Below are positions 45,899-54,722 of a stretch of DNA of 64,000 nucleotides, one piece after another. Origin of the DNA: Microbacterium sp. zg-Y625 (GTDB lineage: Bacteria; Actinomycetota; Actinomycetes; Actinomycetales; Microbacteriaceae). The translations under genes and the position numbers were made by a program. Positions within the stretch are counted from its first letter, which is position 1. The number at the start of each line of letters is the position of its first letter. The DNA lies in contig NZ_CP126740.1 in NCBI RefSeq assembly GCF_030246925.1, positions 1,240,001 to 1,304,000 on the forward strand, given 5' to 3'. The notes beneath the pieces are model-generated. The model saw only the letters and a list, made by a program, of their open reading frames with translations. It had not been told where the DNA came from and searched no databases.

Positions 45899-46506
45899 CC
45901 GGCGACGACGGGACCCACGCCCGAGAGCAGCCGCAGGCGGTCGCGCTCGAGCAGCAGGTCGCAGCTCGACCCGTTGGGCAGGCGGAAGCCGACCGGGGGG
46001 AGCTCGCCTCCCGTGGCGTGGCGGATGATCTCCCGGATGAGCGCGCCGTGTGCGACGGCGATGACCGATGCCGACGCCGGCGCGGTCGTGTGCCGCGCGT
46101 CCCGCACGATCTGCTGCAGGGCCGCCAGGGCGCGGGCGCGCAGGGCCGGCCAGGGCTCGGCGCCGGGCACCTCGGCGCTGTGCCAGTCGCCCCAGCGTTC
46201 CAGGAACTCCGCGGCATCCACGCCCTCCGCCTCGCCATAGGCGCGTTCCCGCAGCTGCGGGTAGGTGCGGGGCGGATCGACACCGAGGGTGTCGGCGATG
46301 ATCTCCGCGGTCTCCCGCGCGCGGGACAGGTCGCTGCTGACGACGATGACCGGTGAACCGGTGGTCAGGCGCTCGCGCAGCTGCTGAGCGACGTCGCGGG
46401 CCTGGGCGCGTCCGGTGTCGTTGAGCGGGATGTCGGTGGACCCCTGGATGCGGCGCGCGCGGTTCCAGTCGGTCTCGCCGTGGCGCACGAGGGTCAGCAG
46501 AGTCAC
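45895..46506 (-). CDS. Histidine phosphatase family protein
   Basis: 203-residue phosphoglycerate-mutase-like protein. The catalytic RHGETDWN is at residues 8-15, and the second His is in VAHGALIREI near 155. It could be a phosphoglycerate mutase, acid phosphatase or a cofactor-pathway phosphatase; no way to choose here. GTG 46506 lies six bases after TAGGCT (leaderless). Convergent with the CitE-like gene, stops overlapping by four bases. Confidence 0.88.
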   Translation of the reverse strand: MTLLTLVRHGETDWNRARRIQGSTDIPLNDTGRAQARDVAQQLRERLTTGSPVIVVSSDLSRARETAEIIADTLGVDPPRTYPQLRERAYGEAEGVDAAEFLERWGDWHSAEVPGAEPWPALRARALAALQQIVRDARHTTAPASASVIAVAHGALIREIIRHATGGELPPVGFRLPNGSSCDLLLERDRLRLLSGVGPVVAG

Positions 46507-46512
46507 CCGTCG

Positions 46513-46518
46513 AGCCTA
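46513..46518 (-). promoter_or_regulatory. Leaderless-type -10 for the histidine phosphatase
   Basis: TAGGCT, six bases upstream of GTG 46506. Confidence 0.6.
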
Positions 46519-46588
46519 ACCGCGGCATCCGTGAGGGGGCTCGGAGACGGTGGGGCGGCCGGGAGCGAGAGGGGTGCGCGCGCGACGA

Positions 46589-47440
46589 TCAGCGCGAGGC
46601 GGCGAGCCGATCGGCGAGGGCCGCCAGCACGGGGCTCGTGCCGCCGTCGATCTTCACCGTCGCCTTGGTGTCGGCGCGGGTCTCGCCGCGGTTCACGATG
46701 ACGACCGGCAGCCGGCGACGGCGGGCGCGCTCGACCAGGCGCACCCCGGAGTTGACGACGAGCGAAGAGCCGGCCACGAGCAGCGCCTGACTCGTGCGCA
46801 CGAGCTGCTCGGCCTCGGCGAACCGCTCGACGGGGACGAACTCGCCGAAGAAGACGACGTCGGGCTTGAGTACGCCACCGCACACGCTGCATTCGGGTAC
46901 ACGGAAACCGTCGGCGGTCTCGGGGAGCACGTCGCCGTCGGGGCCCAGCAGCACGTCGTCGGGAACGTTGAGCCAGGGGTTGTCCGCTTCGATCCGCACG
47001 GCGAGGTCGCGTCTGTCGAACACCTGGCCGCAGTGGGTGCAGAAGGCCCGGCGCATCGTGCCGTGCAGTTCCACGACGCGGCGGCTGCCCGCGCGCAGGT
47101 GCAGGCCGTCGACGTTCTGGGTGACGACGCCCGTGGCGATGCCGGCGCGCTCGAGGCTTGCGAGGGCGGTGTGGCCGGCGTTGGGGGAGGCGGCGGCGAA
47201 CACGCGCCATCCCAGGTGGCTGCCCACCCAGTACCGTCGCCGGGCGGCTTCGCTGGCGAGGAACTGCTGCGCCGTCATGGGCGTGCGCACCGGTGCGCCT
47301 TCGCCGCGGTAGTCGGGGATCCCGGAGTCCGTGGACACCCCCGCGCCGGTGAGCACCGCGATCTTGCGGCCGCGCAGCACGTCGGCGGCCTCGCCGACCA
47401 GTCGCTCGGTCGGCGCGTCGAGCTGGAGCACCGGGGTCAC
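46589..47440 (-). CDS. NAD-dependent protein deacetylase (Sir2 family)
   Basis: 283-residue sirtuin. GAGVSTDSGIPDYRG (about 32-46) binds NAD, TQNVDGLH carries the ribose-binding residues, and the catalytic His is in VELHGT. A zinc finger is formed by CTHC and CSVC about 50 residues apart. The family removes acyl groups from lysines, often on acetyl-CoA synthetase; target unknown. GTG 47440 is seven bases after TAGAAT. Confidence 0.93.
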   Translation of the reverse strand: MTPVLQLDAPTERLVGEAADVLRGRKIAVLTGAGVSTDSGIPDYRGEGAPVRTPMTAQQFLASEAARRRYWVGSHLGWRVFAAASPNAGHTALASLERAGIATGVVTQNVDGLHLRAGSRRVVELHGTMRRAFCTHCGQVFDRRDLAVRIEADNPWLNVPDDVLLGPDGDVLPETADGFRVPECSVCGGVLKPDVVFFGEFVPVERFAEAEQLVRTSQALLVAGSSLVVNSGVRLVERARRRRLPVVIVNRGETRADTKATVKIDGGTSPVLAALADRLAASR

Positions 47441-47447
47441 CCGGACG

Positions 47448-47453
47448 ATTCTA
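47448..47453 (-). promoter_or_regulatory. Leaderless-type -10 for the sirtuin gene
   Basis: TAGAAT, seven bases upstream of GTG 47440. Confidence 0.6.
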
Positions 47454-47550
47454 GGCGTGCTGGTTTACCGGGAGGTTACGGTCAGCCGCGCATGGGGGCG
47501 GCACGGCTCGCGCGCGGGTGGGGGTTCGCGCCGCGTGGGAGAGTGGACCA

Positions 47551-48357
47551 ATGCCCATCGAGCACGTCGCAGACCCCGCCGATCCCCGTCTGGCCGACTA
47601 CCGGGACCTCACCGACGTGGCGCTGCGCCGGGTGCTCGAGCCCGCGGGCGGCCTGTACATCGCCGAGTCCGCAAAGGTCATCGGCCGCGCCGTCGCGGCA
47701 GGGCATCGGCCGCGCTCGGTCCTCGTGCAGGAGAAGTGGGTCGATGACGTGCGGGACCTCGCCGGCGATGCGCCGGTGTACGTCGTTCCGGCCGAGGTCG
47801 CCGAGCAGCTGACCGGCTACCAGGTGCATCGCGGCGCGCTCGCCGCCATGCACCGCCCCGTCGCCCCGCCGGTGGCGGACATCATCGCCGGCGCGCGTCT
47901 CGTGGTCGTGCTCGAGGACATCGTCGACCACACCAACGTGGGGGCGGCGTTCCGCAACGCCGCCGCGCTCGGGGCCGACGCCGTGCTCGTGTCGCCCCGG
48001 TGTGCCGACCCGCTGTACCGGCGCAGCGTGCGGGTCAGCATGGGCACGGTCTTCCAGGTGCCGTGGACGCGGCTGCCGGAGTGGCCCGAGGCGCGCGGCA
48101 TCCTGCACGACGGGGGCTTCCACCTCGCGGCGCTCGCGCTCGCCGAGGGTGCCGTGCCGCTGGACGACTTCGCGGCCGCCCGACCGGAGCGGGTCGCGCT
48201 CATGCTGGGCGCGGAGGGTGACGGGCTCTCCCGCCGGGCGCTCGAGGCCGCCGACACCGTCGTCACGATCCCGATGGCCGGGGGAGTGGACTCGCTCAAC
48301 GTCGCGGCGGCGAGCGCGGTGGCGCTGTGGTCGCTGACTCACGACGTCCGCAGCTAG
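47551..48357 (+). CDS. SpoU (TrmH) family RNA 2'-O-methyltransferase
   Basis: 268-residue SPOUT-fold methyltransferase with an N-terminal substrate-binding domain. The trefoil-knot motifs are clear: VVVLEDIVDHTNVGAAFRNAAA, MLGAEGDGLS and IPMAGGVDSLNVAAASAVALW. The target (rRNA or tRNA) is not readable; some members methylate 23S rRNA and affect antibiotic binding. ATG 47551 lies six bases after GAGAGT. Convergent with the VOC gene, stops overlapping by four bases. Confidence 0.92.
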   Translation: MPIEHVADPADPRLADYRDLTDVALRRVLEPAGGLYIAESAKVIGRAVAAGHRPRSVLVQEKWVDDVRDLAGDAPVYVVPAEVAEQLTGYQVHRGALAAMHRPVAPPVADIIAGARLVVVLEDIVDHTNVGAAFRNAAALGADAVLVSPRCADPLYRRSVRVSMGTVFQVPWTRLPEWPEARGILHDGGFHLAALALAEGAVPLDDFAAARPERVALMLGAEGDGLSRRALEAADTVVTIPMAGGVDSLNVAAASAVALWSLTHDVRS

Positions 48358-48797
48358 GGCGTCTGCCTGCGCGGCCGGTGTCCGAGTGACTCCTGGAAGC
48401 GGATGAGGTATCCGTCGGGATCGGTCACCAGGAACTGCCGCACGCCCGTTTCGTCGAGTTCCCCGATGGCGTACCACTTCGTCTCCGGCGCCATGAACAC
48501 GGGGTAGGAGCCGTCGCGCAGCGCCGCCAGGATCGGGTCGAGGCGGGGAACGCTGATCTGGAAGTTGATGCCTCGCCCGAGCGGGCTCTCCAGCGGTGCC
48601 GTTATCCAGTTCCGGCCGATGCCGCGCTGTTCGAGCATGATGTGCGCGGAGCCGAGGGTGATGTAGGCGAAGCCCTCTTCGGGGCGCTGATAGGCGATCT
48701 CAAACCAGCAGAGGCCGCACCAGAAGTCGATGCTCCTGCTCGTGTCACTGACGAGCAACTCAGGGACGAGTGCCGGGCTCGGTCCAGGGGAACTCAT
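48354..48797 (-). CDS. VOC-superfamily protein (bleomycin-resistance-like fold)
   Basis: 147 residues in the glyoxalase/bleomycin-resistance fold. LVPELLVSDTSRSIDFWCGL, FAYITLGSAHIMLEQ and the FQISVPRLDPILAAL repeat are typical; PLGRGINFQI is found in the bleomycin-binding protein group. It may sequester a drug or be a metal enzyme; no proof either way. ATG 48797 overlaps the stop of the upstream small membrane protein. Confidence 0.82.
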   Translation of the reverse strand: MSSPGPSPALVPELLVSDTSRSIDFWCGLCWFEIAYQRPEEGFAYITLGSAHIMLEQRGIGRNWITAPLESPLGRGINFQISVPRLDPILAALRDGSYPVFMAPETKWYAIGELDETGVRQFLVTDPDGYLIRFQESLGHRPRRQTP

Positions 48798-49042
48798 CCA
48801 CTCATCGTTGCAGAGTGCTGCTCGGGCGCGGCGCGCAGCTTCGACGTGATCACCGCGTAACCCGCTGACCAGCCCGCCATCGCTCCGGCGAAGCCGATGC
48901 CCGCGGCGACGAGCTGCGCCGAGTTCGCACCGAGCAGGCCGACGATGAACAGGGCAACGAGCAGGGCCGCGGCGACAACGGCCGCGATGTTGATCCATCG
49001 CAGCGCCGACCGAAGGCGCGTCTGGTCAGCTTGACCGCTCAT
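48794..49042 (-). CDS. Small two-helix membrane protein
   Basis: 82 residues of unknown function. Two hydrophobic helices (about 15-37 and 43-65) are joined by GANSAQ. Starts at ATG 49042, or at GTG 49048 eight bases after TAGGGT. Its stop overlaps the start of the VOC gene (ATGA). The -10 would overlap the stop codon of the SGNH gene upstream. Confidence 0.65.
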   Translation of the reverse strand: MSGQADQTRLRSALRWINIAAVVAAALLVALFIVGLLGANSAQLVAAGIGFAGAMAGWSAGYAVITSKLRAAPEQHSATMSG

Positions 49043-49059
49043 AGCCACGGCCGCCGACC

Positions 49060-49956
49060 CTACGCCGGCTTGGCCGGCGTCGCCGCGGCATCCGGTCCCG
49101 GCGCGAGCGTCGTCATCGGCAGCGCCTCGGGGCGCTTTGCCGTGATGTGGTCGCCGGAGGACTGGTTGCGCACCCGGCGCAGCACCCACGGCACGAGGTG
49201 CTCCCGTGCCCAGACGAGATCGTTCGCCCGCGCGGCCCGCCACGTGCGAGGCGGCACCGGCTCGGGCTGCATCGGCTGCAGGTCGTTCGGCACGTTCAGG
49301 GCGCGCAGCACCATGCGGGCCACCTCGTGGTGGCCGAGGGTGTTGTAGTGCAGGCGGTCGTCGTCGAAGAAACGCATGTCCTGCACTTCCTTCAGCGCCC
49401 ACTGGTCGGCCACGACGCAGTCGTAGCGCTCGGCGATGGCCCGGATGTTCTCGTTGTAGATGGCGACACGCCCGCGGATGCCGCGGAACACCGGGGTGAA
49501 GTTCGTGTCGATGGCGGTGAAGATCAGCAGCGTCGCTCCGGTGGAGGTCAGCCGCACGACGGCATCCTCGAACAGTGCGGCGACGGCGTCGGGATCGCCA
49601 CCGGGGCGGATGACGTCGTTGCCGCCGGCGGAGAACGTGATGAGGTCCGGCTTCAGGGCCAGGGCCGGCTCGATCTGAGTGTCGACGATCTGGCCGATCA
49701 GCTTTCCGCGCACCGCGAGGTTGGCGTACGCGAAGTCGTCGACCTGGGCGCCCAGCACCTCGGCGACGCGGTCCGCCCAGCCACGGTGTCCGCCGGGGGA
49801 GGAGGGATCGGGGTCGCCGATGCCCTCGGTGAACGAGTCGCCGATCGCGACCATGCGCCGCCACGGGTGCTCGGTCTCGTTCGGGGTGTACTCGGCGAGA
49901 CGGTCGAGGGATTCGGTCACGGAGTCGGAGGGGGTGTCGGGGTCGGTGTCGGGCAT
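49060..49956 (-). CDS. SGNH/GDSL-family hydrolase
   Basis: 298-residue esterase/lipase-like protein, with no signal peptide, so cytosolic. Block I IGDSFTEGIGD near 38-48, block III SAGGNDVIRPGG near 110, and block V DRLHYNTLGHHEVAR near 200 give the Ser, Asn and Asp-His set. The last 60 residues are a variable tail. ATG 49956 is preceded by GAGGAGG. Substrate unknown. Confidence 0.9.
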   Translation of the reverse strand: MPDTDPDTPSDSVTESLDRLAEYTPNETEHPWRRMVAIGDSFTEGIGDPDPSSPGGHRGWADRVAEVLGAQVDDFAYANLAVRGKLIGQIVDTQIEPALALKPDLITFSAGGNDVIRPGGDPDAVAALFEDAVVRLTSTGATLLIFTAIDTNFTPVFRGIRGRVAIYNENIRAIAERYDCVVADQWALKEVQDMRFFDDDRLHYNTLGHHEVARMVLRALNVPNDLQPMQPEPVPPRTWRAARANDLVWAREHLVPWVLRRVRNQSSGDHITAKRPEALPMTTLAPGPDAAATPAKPA

Positions 49957-50006
49957 GGTGCCTCCTCGGCTGAGCCAGCTTCGAGGCTAGCGTCCGTGGG
50001 CTCGTT

Positions 50007-50012
50007 TAGGCT
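50007..50012 (+). promoter_or_regulatory. Leaderless-type -10 for the helicase gene
   Basis: TAGGCT, eight bases upstream of GTG 50021. A minus-strand TAGCCT at 49985-49990 may serve the divergent SGNH gene, giving it a short leader with GAGGAGG. Confidence 0.5.
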
Positions 50013-50020
50013 GGACCGTC

Positions 50021-51853
50021 GTGGATGAACAGCAGCAGGAGCATTTCGGGAGCTTCGCTGCCGAGCACCTCTCGCCGTCGTTCCCGCAGCGCGCCCCCTG
50101 GGGAACGGCCCAGCGACTGCGTGCCTGGCAGGCCGAAGCGCTCGACCAGTACTTCGCGATGGACGGCCCCGACGGGGTCGGTAAAGGCCCCCGGGACTTC
50201 CTCGCCGCCGCCACGCCGGGCGCCGGAAAGACGACCTTCGCCCTGCGTCTGGCGACCGAGCTGCTGCGCCGGCGCATCATCGACCGCATCGTCGTGGTGG
50301 CCCCGACCGAGCATCTGAAGACGCAGTGGGCGGATGCCGCGGCGCGCGTGTCCATCCGTCTCGACCCGAACTTCAGCAACCGCCACGTCTCACCCGCCCG
50401 GCACTACCACGGCGTCGCGGTGACGTACGCGCAGGTGGCGGTCAAGGCATCCGTCCATCAGCGCCTCACCGAGGACGCCCGCACCCTCGTGATCCTCGAC
50501 GAGGTGCACCACGGCGGTGACGCCCTCAGCTGGGGCGACGCCCTGCGCGAGGCGTACCAGCGGGCGACGCGTCGCCTGCTGCTGTCGGGGACCCCGTTCC
50601 GCAGCGACACCGCGCCGATCCCGTTCGTGGAGTACCACCCGAACGAGAAGGGAATCCGGCTCTCCCGCACGGACTACAACTACGGCTACGGGCGCGCCCT
50701 GGCCGACGGGGTCGTGCGTCCCGTGCTCTTCCTCGTGTACGCGGGGCAGATGCGCTGGCGCACCAAGGCGGGTGACGAGTACGAGGCCCACCTCGGCCAG
50801 GACAACACGAAGGACATCAACTCGCAGGCCTGGCGCACCGCGCTGGATCCGCAGGGCGACTGGATCCCCGCGGTGCTGCGCAGCGCCGACCGCCGCCTCA
50901 GCGAGGTGCGGCAGGAGGTCCCCGACGCCGGGGGCCTCGTCATCGCGACCGACCAGACCGCCGCCCGTGCGTACGCGGCGATCCTCCGCGACATCACGGG
51001 GGAGCCGACGACCGTCGTGCTCTCGGACGATCCGGCGGCATCCGGTCGCATCGAGGAGTTCGCGAAGGGCACGTCGCGCTGGATGGTCGCGGTGCGCATG
51101 GTGTCCGAAGGCGTCGACGTGCCCCGGCTGTCGGTCGGCGTCTACGCCACGAGCGCGTCGACCCCGCTCTTCTTCGCCCAGGCGATCGGCCGCTTCGTGC
51201 GCGCTCGCCGCCGCGGCGAGTCGGCGAGCGTCTTCCTGCCGCACGTGCCGCAGCTGCTGGCCCTCGCCAATGAGATGGAGCGCGAGCGCGACCATGCGCT
51301 GGACCGCGAGTCGGGCGACGACGACGGCCTCGAGGACACCCTGCTGGCCGAGGCGGAGCGCGAGGACAAGGCATCCGACTCGCTCACCGAGGAGTTCAGC
51401 TACCAGGCGCTCGGCTCGGTCGCGCACTTCGACCGTGTGCTGTTCGACGGCAAGGAGTTCGGCCAGCTCGCCGTGCCGGGAACCCCCGAGGAGGAGGAGT
51501 TCCTGGGGCTTCCCGGACTCCTCGAGCCCGAGCACGTGCACGAGCTCCTCATGCAGCGGCAAGCGCGGCAGGGCAGGCACCGCAAGGCGCGTGAGACGAG
51601 CGAAGCGCAGACGGCGGATGCCACGGGAGCGCCGCCCGCCACAACCCTGCCGCCGGCGCTGCACCGCACGCTCAAGGAGCAGCGCCAGCTGCTCAACAGC
51701 CTCGTCGGCGTGTACGCGCGGCAGAGCGGCGAGCCGCACGGCGCCGTGCACGCAGAGCTCCGGCGCCTGTGCGGGGGACCGGCCGTCTCCCACGCCACCG
51801 TGGCCCAGCTGCAGGCGCGGATCGACCTGCTGCGTCGCCGCGTGCACTCCTAG
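50021..51853 (+). CDS. Superfamily 2 DEAD/DEAH-type helicase
   Basis: 610 residues. Motif I ATPGAGKTT near 63-71, motif II LDEVHHGG, motif III SGTPFRSD, motif V VRMVSEGVDVPRL and motif VI QAIGRFVRARR. The layout resembles the helicase half of restriction (type I/III) and UvrB-like proteins, but no nuclease or methylase domain is attached and no such gene is adjacent, so a restriction role is not supported. The C-terminal 150 residues are charged and of unknown role. GTG start, probably leaderless. Confidence 0.85.
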   Translation: MDEQQQEHFGSFAAEHLSPSFPQRAPWGTAQRLRAWQAEALDQYFAMDGPDGVGKGPRDFLAAATPGAGKTTFALRLATELLRRRIIDRIVVVAPTEHLKTQWADAAARVSIRLDPNFSNRHVSPARHYHGVAVTYAQVAVKASVHQRLTEDARTLVILDEVHHGGDALSWGDALREAYQRATRRLLLSGTPFRSDTAPIPFVEYHPNEKGIRLSRTDYNYGYGRALADGVVRPVLFLVYAGQMRWRTKAGDEYEAHLGQDNTKDINSQAWRTALDPQGDWIPAVLRSADRRLSEVRQEVPDAGGLVIATDQTAARAYAAILRDITGEPTTVVLSDDPAASGRIEEFAKGTSRWMVAVRMVSEGVDVPRLSVGVYATSASTPLFFAQAIGRFVRARRRGESASVFLPHVPQLLALANEMERERDHALDRESGDDDGLEDTLLAEAEREDKASDSLTEEFSYQALGSVAHFDRVLFDGKEFGQLAVPGTPEEEEFLGLPGLLEPEHVHELLMQRQARQGRHRKARETSEAQTADATGAPPATTLPPALHRTLKEQRQLLNSLVGVYARQSGEPHGAVHAELRRLCGGPAVSHATVAQLQARIDLLRRRVHS

Positions 51854-51974
51854 CTCCGCGCGGTCGGCGCTTCGGAACCCCGAAATACTGGCAATCGCGG
51901 CTTTCGGCCGCGCCGTCCGCACCCGGCTCGCTACCGTGGAGGCATCCCCCTCGCCCCTTCTTCACGGAGGTTCC

Positions 51975-53069
51975 ATGACCGCGCCCTCGTCCGCCGCACC
52001 GACCTCACGCGATCGTCGACGCTGGGCGCAGTACCTCGCCGACGAACGCGCCGAGGCGCGGCTGTACCGCACGCTGGCGCAACGGCGCATGGGGGAGGAG
52101 CGGGAGATCCTGCTCGCCCTGGCCGACGCCGAGGGACGCCACGAGTCGCACTGGCTGGCGCTGCTGGGCGGCGAGCCCAAGCGCCTGCCGAGCCCCAGCT
52201 TGGACACCCGGATGCTGGTGTGGATGGCGCGGCGCTTCGGCATGGTCTTCGTGCTGGCGCTCGCACAGCACGCCGAGGCGCGCTCGCCGTATGAGAACGA
52301 GCCCTACGCGACGGCCGCCATGGTCGCCGATGAGAAGGTGCACCACGAGGTCGTCCGCAATCTCGCCGCGCGCGGCCGTCGGCAGCTGTCGGGCACGTTC
52401 CGCGCGGCGGTGTTCGGCGCCAACGACGGGCTGGTGTCGAACCTCGCGCTCGTGATGGGCATCGGCGCGACCGGTGTGGGCGCTCCCTTCCTGCTGCTGA
52501 GCGGCCTGGCGGGCCTGCTCGCCGGCGCGCTGTCGATGGCCGCGGGTGAGTTCGTGTCGGTGCGCTCGCAGCGCGAGATGCTCGCCTCGACCGGCCACAG
52601 CGACTTCGCCGACGCGGCGCTGCCCGATCTCGACCTCGACGCCAACGAGGTGGCGCTGGTGTACCGCGCCCGGGGATTGGATGCCGACGAGGCGCTGGCC
52701 CGCGCCCGGCGCGTCGTCGAGACCGCGCAGGCGGCAGACCGGTCGAAGCCCTACCGACGCCCCGTGGACGCCGTCGAGGAGCAGGACGTGGTCGGCGGGG
52801 CATGGGGCGCGGCGACGTCGAGCTTCCTCTTCTTCGCCTCAGGCGCGGTCATCCCCGTGCTGCCCTGGATCTTCGGCCTCGAGGGGGTCGTCGCCGTGGT
52901 GCTGGCGCTGGTGCTGGTCGGCATCGCACTGCTGGCGACCGGTGCGATGGTCGGCGTGCTCTCCGGCGGCCCGCCGCTGCGCCGTGCCCTGCGCCAGCTC
53001 GCGATCGGCCTCGGCGCCGCCGCCATCACCTACGTGCTGGGTCTCGTCTTCGGCGTCTCCGTCGCCTGA
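51975..53069 (+). CDS. VIT1/CCC1-family iron/manganese transporter with N-terminal ferritin-like domain
   Basis: 364 residues. The N-terminal 135 are a ferritin-like/rubrerythrin-type helical domain (ADERAEARLYRTLAQRR and EGRHESHW, with Glu/His typical of metal sites). The rest is the VIT1 membrane domain (AVFGANDGLVSNLALVMGIG, then AGALSMAAGEFVSVRSQREM). This fusion is a known bacterial type thought to detoxify iron by export. ATG 51975 has ACGGAGG upstream. It is placed downstream of a helicase but separated by 121 bases with its own possible -10 TACCGT (51932-51937). Confidence 0.9.
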   Translation: MTAPSSAAPTSRDRRRWAQYLADERAEARLYRTLAQRRMGEEREILLALADAEGRHESHWLALLGGEPKRLPSPSLDTRMLVWMARRFGMVFVLALAQHAEARSPYENEPYATAAMVADEKVHHEVVRNLAARGRRQLSGTFRAAVFGANDGLVSNLALVMGIGATGVGAPFLLLSGLAGLLAGALSMAAGEFVSVRSQREMLASTGHSDFADAALPDLDLDANEVALVYRARGLDADEALARARRVVETAQAADRSKPYRRPVDAVEEQDVVGGAWGAATSSFLFFASGAVIPVLPWIFGLEGVVAVVLALVLVGIALLATGAMVGVLSGGPPLRRALRQLAIGLGAAAITYVLGLVFGVSVA

Positions 53070-53072
53070 CGC

Positions 53073-53139
53073 GCGCTTCGCCTGTCGCATATCGTCGCTT
53101 CCGCGCGCCCGAAGCGACGAAACGTGACAGGCGAGCGCG
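53073..53139. repeat. Long imperfect inverted repeat after the VIT1 gene
   Basis: Arms of about 27-29 bases (53073-53101 and 53111-53139) with a nine-base loop. Mismatches sit in the middle (CGCATAT against CACGTTT). It carries no U-run and is followed by a separate strong terminator, so a REP-like palindromic element is a better fit than a terminator. Confidence 0.6.
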
Positions 53140-53168
53140 GCAGCGGGGGGTATGGTCCCCAGAAACAG

Positions 53169-53196
53169 AAGAAGGCCCCCTTTCGGGGGCCTTCTT
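53169..53196. terminator. Strong bidirectional terminator between VIT1 and tRNA-Leu
   Basis: Perfect 12-base stem (53169-53180 and 53185-53196) with loop TTTC; the arms begin AAGAAGG and end CCTTCTT, so each strand has a short pyrimidine run. It lies six bases from the 3' end of the convergent tRNA gene and after the VIT1 gene. Confidence 0.85.
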
Positions 53197-53201
53197 GACT
53201 G

Positions 53202-53287
53202 TGCGCGAGGGGGGACTTGAACCCCCACGCCCGTTAAAGGGCACTAGCACCTCAAGCTAGCGCGTCTACCTATTCCGCCACCCGCGC
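53202..53287 (-). tRNA. tRNA-Leu (anticodon GAG)
   Basis: 86 bases, class II with a long variable arm. Acceptor GCGCGGG pairs with CTCGCGC (one G-U). The anticodon stem CTAGC/GCTAG has loop TTGAGGT, giving anticodon GAG (reads CUC and CUU). The T-arm is GGGGGTTCAAGTCCCCC. CCA is not encoded, so it must be added after transcription. Confidence 0.95.
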
Positions 53288-53320
53288 AGTGGGTGAAGCT
53301 GCTTTCGCAACCGAGGGTCG

Positions 53321-53326
53321 AGCCTA
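53321..53326 (-). promoter_or_regulatory. Possible -10 for tRNA-Leu
   Basis: TAGGCT on the minus strand, 33 bases upstream of the mature tRNA 5' end, with TTCGAA 18 bases further upstream. It would give a short 5' leader removed by RNase P. Confidence 0.45.
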
Positions 53327-53384
53327 GCATGATCGCGAGACGACTTCGAACCGGCGCCACGCGGGGCGCCCTCGCCGACACCGG

Positions 53385-53390
53385 TAGCGT
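53385..53390 (+). promoter_or_regulatory. Leaderless-type -10 for the M20 peptidase
   Basis: TAGCGT, seven bases before ATG 53398. It rules out the upstream in-frame ATG at 53293, which overlaps the tRNA promoter area and has no protein-like sequence after it. Confidence 0.6.
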
Positions 53391-53397
53391 AGAGCGC

Positions 53398-54699
53398 ATG
53401 CCCGAGACCGACACCGACCTGCCCGAGGTCGTGCGCGTCGCCCGCGATCTCATCCGGTTCGACACGTCGAACTTCGGTGGCGGCAACGCCCGCGGCGAGC
53501 GCGAGGCCGCCGAATACACCGGCGCCTACCTCGAGGCGCTCGGCCTCGCGCCCGAGTACTACGAGCCCATCCCGCGCCGCACGAACCTGGTCGCCCGTGT
53601 CCCGGGGCGCGACCGCGACAAGCCCGCCCTCGTGCTGCACGGCCACCTCGACGTCGTCCCCGCCGTGGCGGCGGACTGGAGCGTGGACCCCTTCGCCGGC
53701 GAGATCCGCGACGGCATGCTGTGGGGTCGCGGGGCGGTGGACATGAAGGACATGGATGCCATGATCCTCACGTCCGTCGCCGACCTGCTGCGCGCCGGCG
53801 AGCAGCCGGCCCGCGATGTGATCGTGACCTTCTTCGCCGACGAGGAGAACGGCGGTGTCGAAGGCTCCGCCCTCGTGGTCCGGGACAAACCGGAGTGGTT
53901 CGCCGGCGCCACCGAGGCGATCAGCGAGGTGGGTGGCTACTCCATCGCCTCCGGTGACCGGCGCGCGTACCTCCTGCAGACGGGGGAGAAGAGCCTCGTC
54001 TGGATCCGCCTGCGCGCCCGGGGCCTTGCCGGCCACGGCAGCCGGTTCCACCCCGACAACGCCGTCACGCGCCTCGCTGAGGCCGTCGCCGCGCTCGGAC
54101 GCACCGAGTGGCCGCTGGCGATGACCGACACGTCCCGGCAGCTCGTCGAGGGCCTCGCTGCCCTCGTGACCGGCGACCCCCGGCATCCGGATGCCGTCGC
54201 CGAGCAGTTCGGCCCCGCCGCCGCGTTCCTGCGCTCCACCTTCCGCACCACGACGAACCCCACCGGCCTCACCGCCGGCTACAAGCACAACGTCATCCCC
54301 GACACGGCCGAGGCGCTCATCGACGTGCGCACGGTGCCCGGGGGAGAGGATGCCGCCCTCGCCGACATCGCCGCCATCGTCGGGCCCGACGTCGAGATCG
54401 AGATCGTCCACCGCGACATCGGTCTCGAGGTTCCCTTCGCGGGAGACCTGGTGCGCGAAATGGTGGCGGCCCTCGGACGGCACGACCCCGGCGTCCCGGT
54501 GATCCCCTACCTCATGGGTGGCGGCACGGACAACAAGGCGCTCGCGCACCTCGGCATCGCCGGCTACGGCTTCGCCCCGCTGCGCCTGCCGGCGGATCTC
54601 GATTTCACGGGTATGTTCCACGGGGTCGACGAACGCGTCCCCCTGGACGCCCTCGTCTTCGGACAGGCGGTTCTCACCGACCTGCTCCGCACCTACTGA
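53398..54699 (+). CDS. M20/M25/M40 family metallopeptidase
   Basis: 433-residue zinc-dependent dipeptidase/deacylase. Metal ligands: HGHLDVVP (His-Asp) near 80, [12 protein letters not shown], and FFADEENGG (Glu pair) near 145. The last ligand His is in [14 protein letters not shown] or nearby. The substrate is not known; relatives are annotated as dipeptidases or succinyl-diaminopimelate desuccinylase-like. It is followed 23 bases on by uppP. Confidence 0.9.
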   Translation: MPETDTDLPEVVRVARDLIRFDTSNFGGGNARGEREAAEYTGAYLEALGLAPEYYEPIPRRTNLVARVPGRDRDKPALVLHGHLDVVPAVAADWSVDPFAGEIRDGMLWGRGAVDMKDMDAMILTSVADLLRAGEQPARDVIVTFFADEENGGVEGSALVVRDKPEWFAGATEAISEVGGYSIASGDRRAYLLQTGEKSLVWIRLRARGLAGHGSRFHPDNAVTRLAEAVAALGRTEWPLAMTDTSRQLVEGLAALVTGDPRHPDAVAEQFGPAAAFLRSTFRTTTNPTGLTAGYKHNVIPDTAEALIDVRTVPGGEDAALADIAAIVGPDVEIEIVHRDIGLEVPFAGDLVREMVAALGRHDPGVPVIPYLMGGGTDNKALAHLGIAGYGFAPLRLPADLDFTGMFHGVDERVPLDALVFGQAVLTDLLRTY

Positions 54700-54722
54700 C
54701 ACGCAGTCACCGAAAGGCGCGC

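Noticed and set aside
53293..53397. N-terminal extension of the M20 peptidase
   Set aside because: The extension overlaps the tRNA promoter area and a leaderless -10 lies just before ATG 53398.
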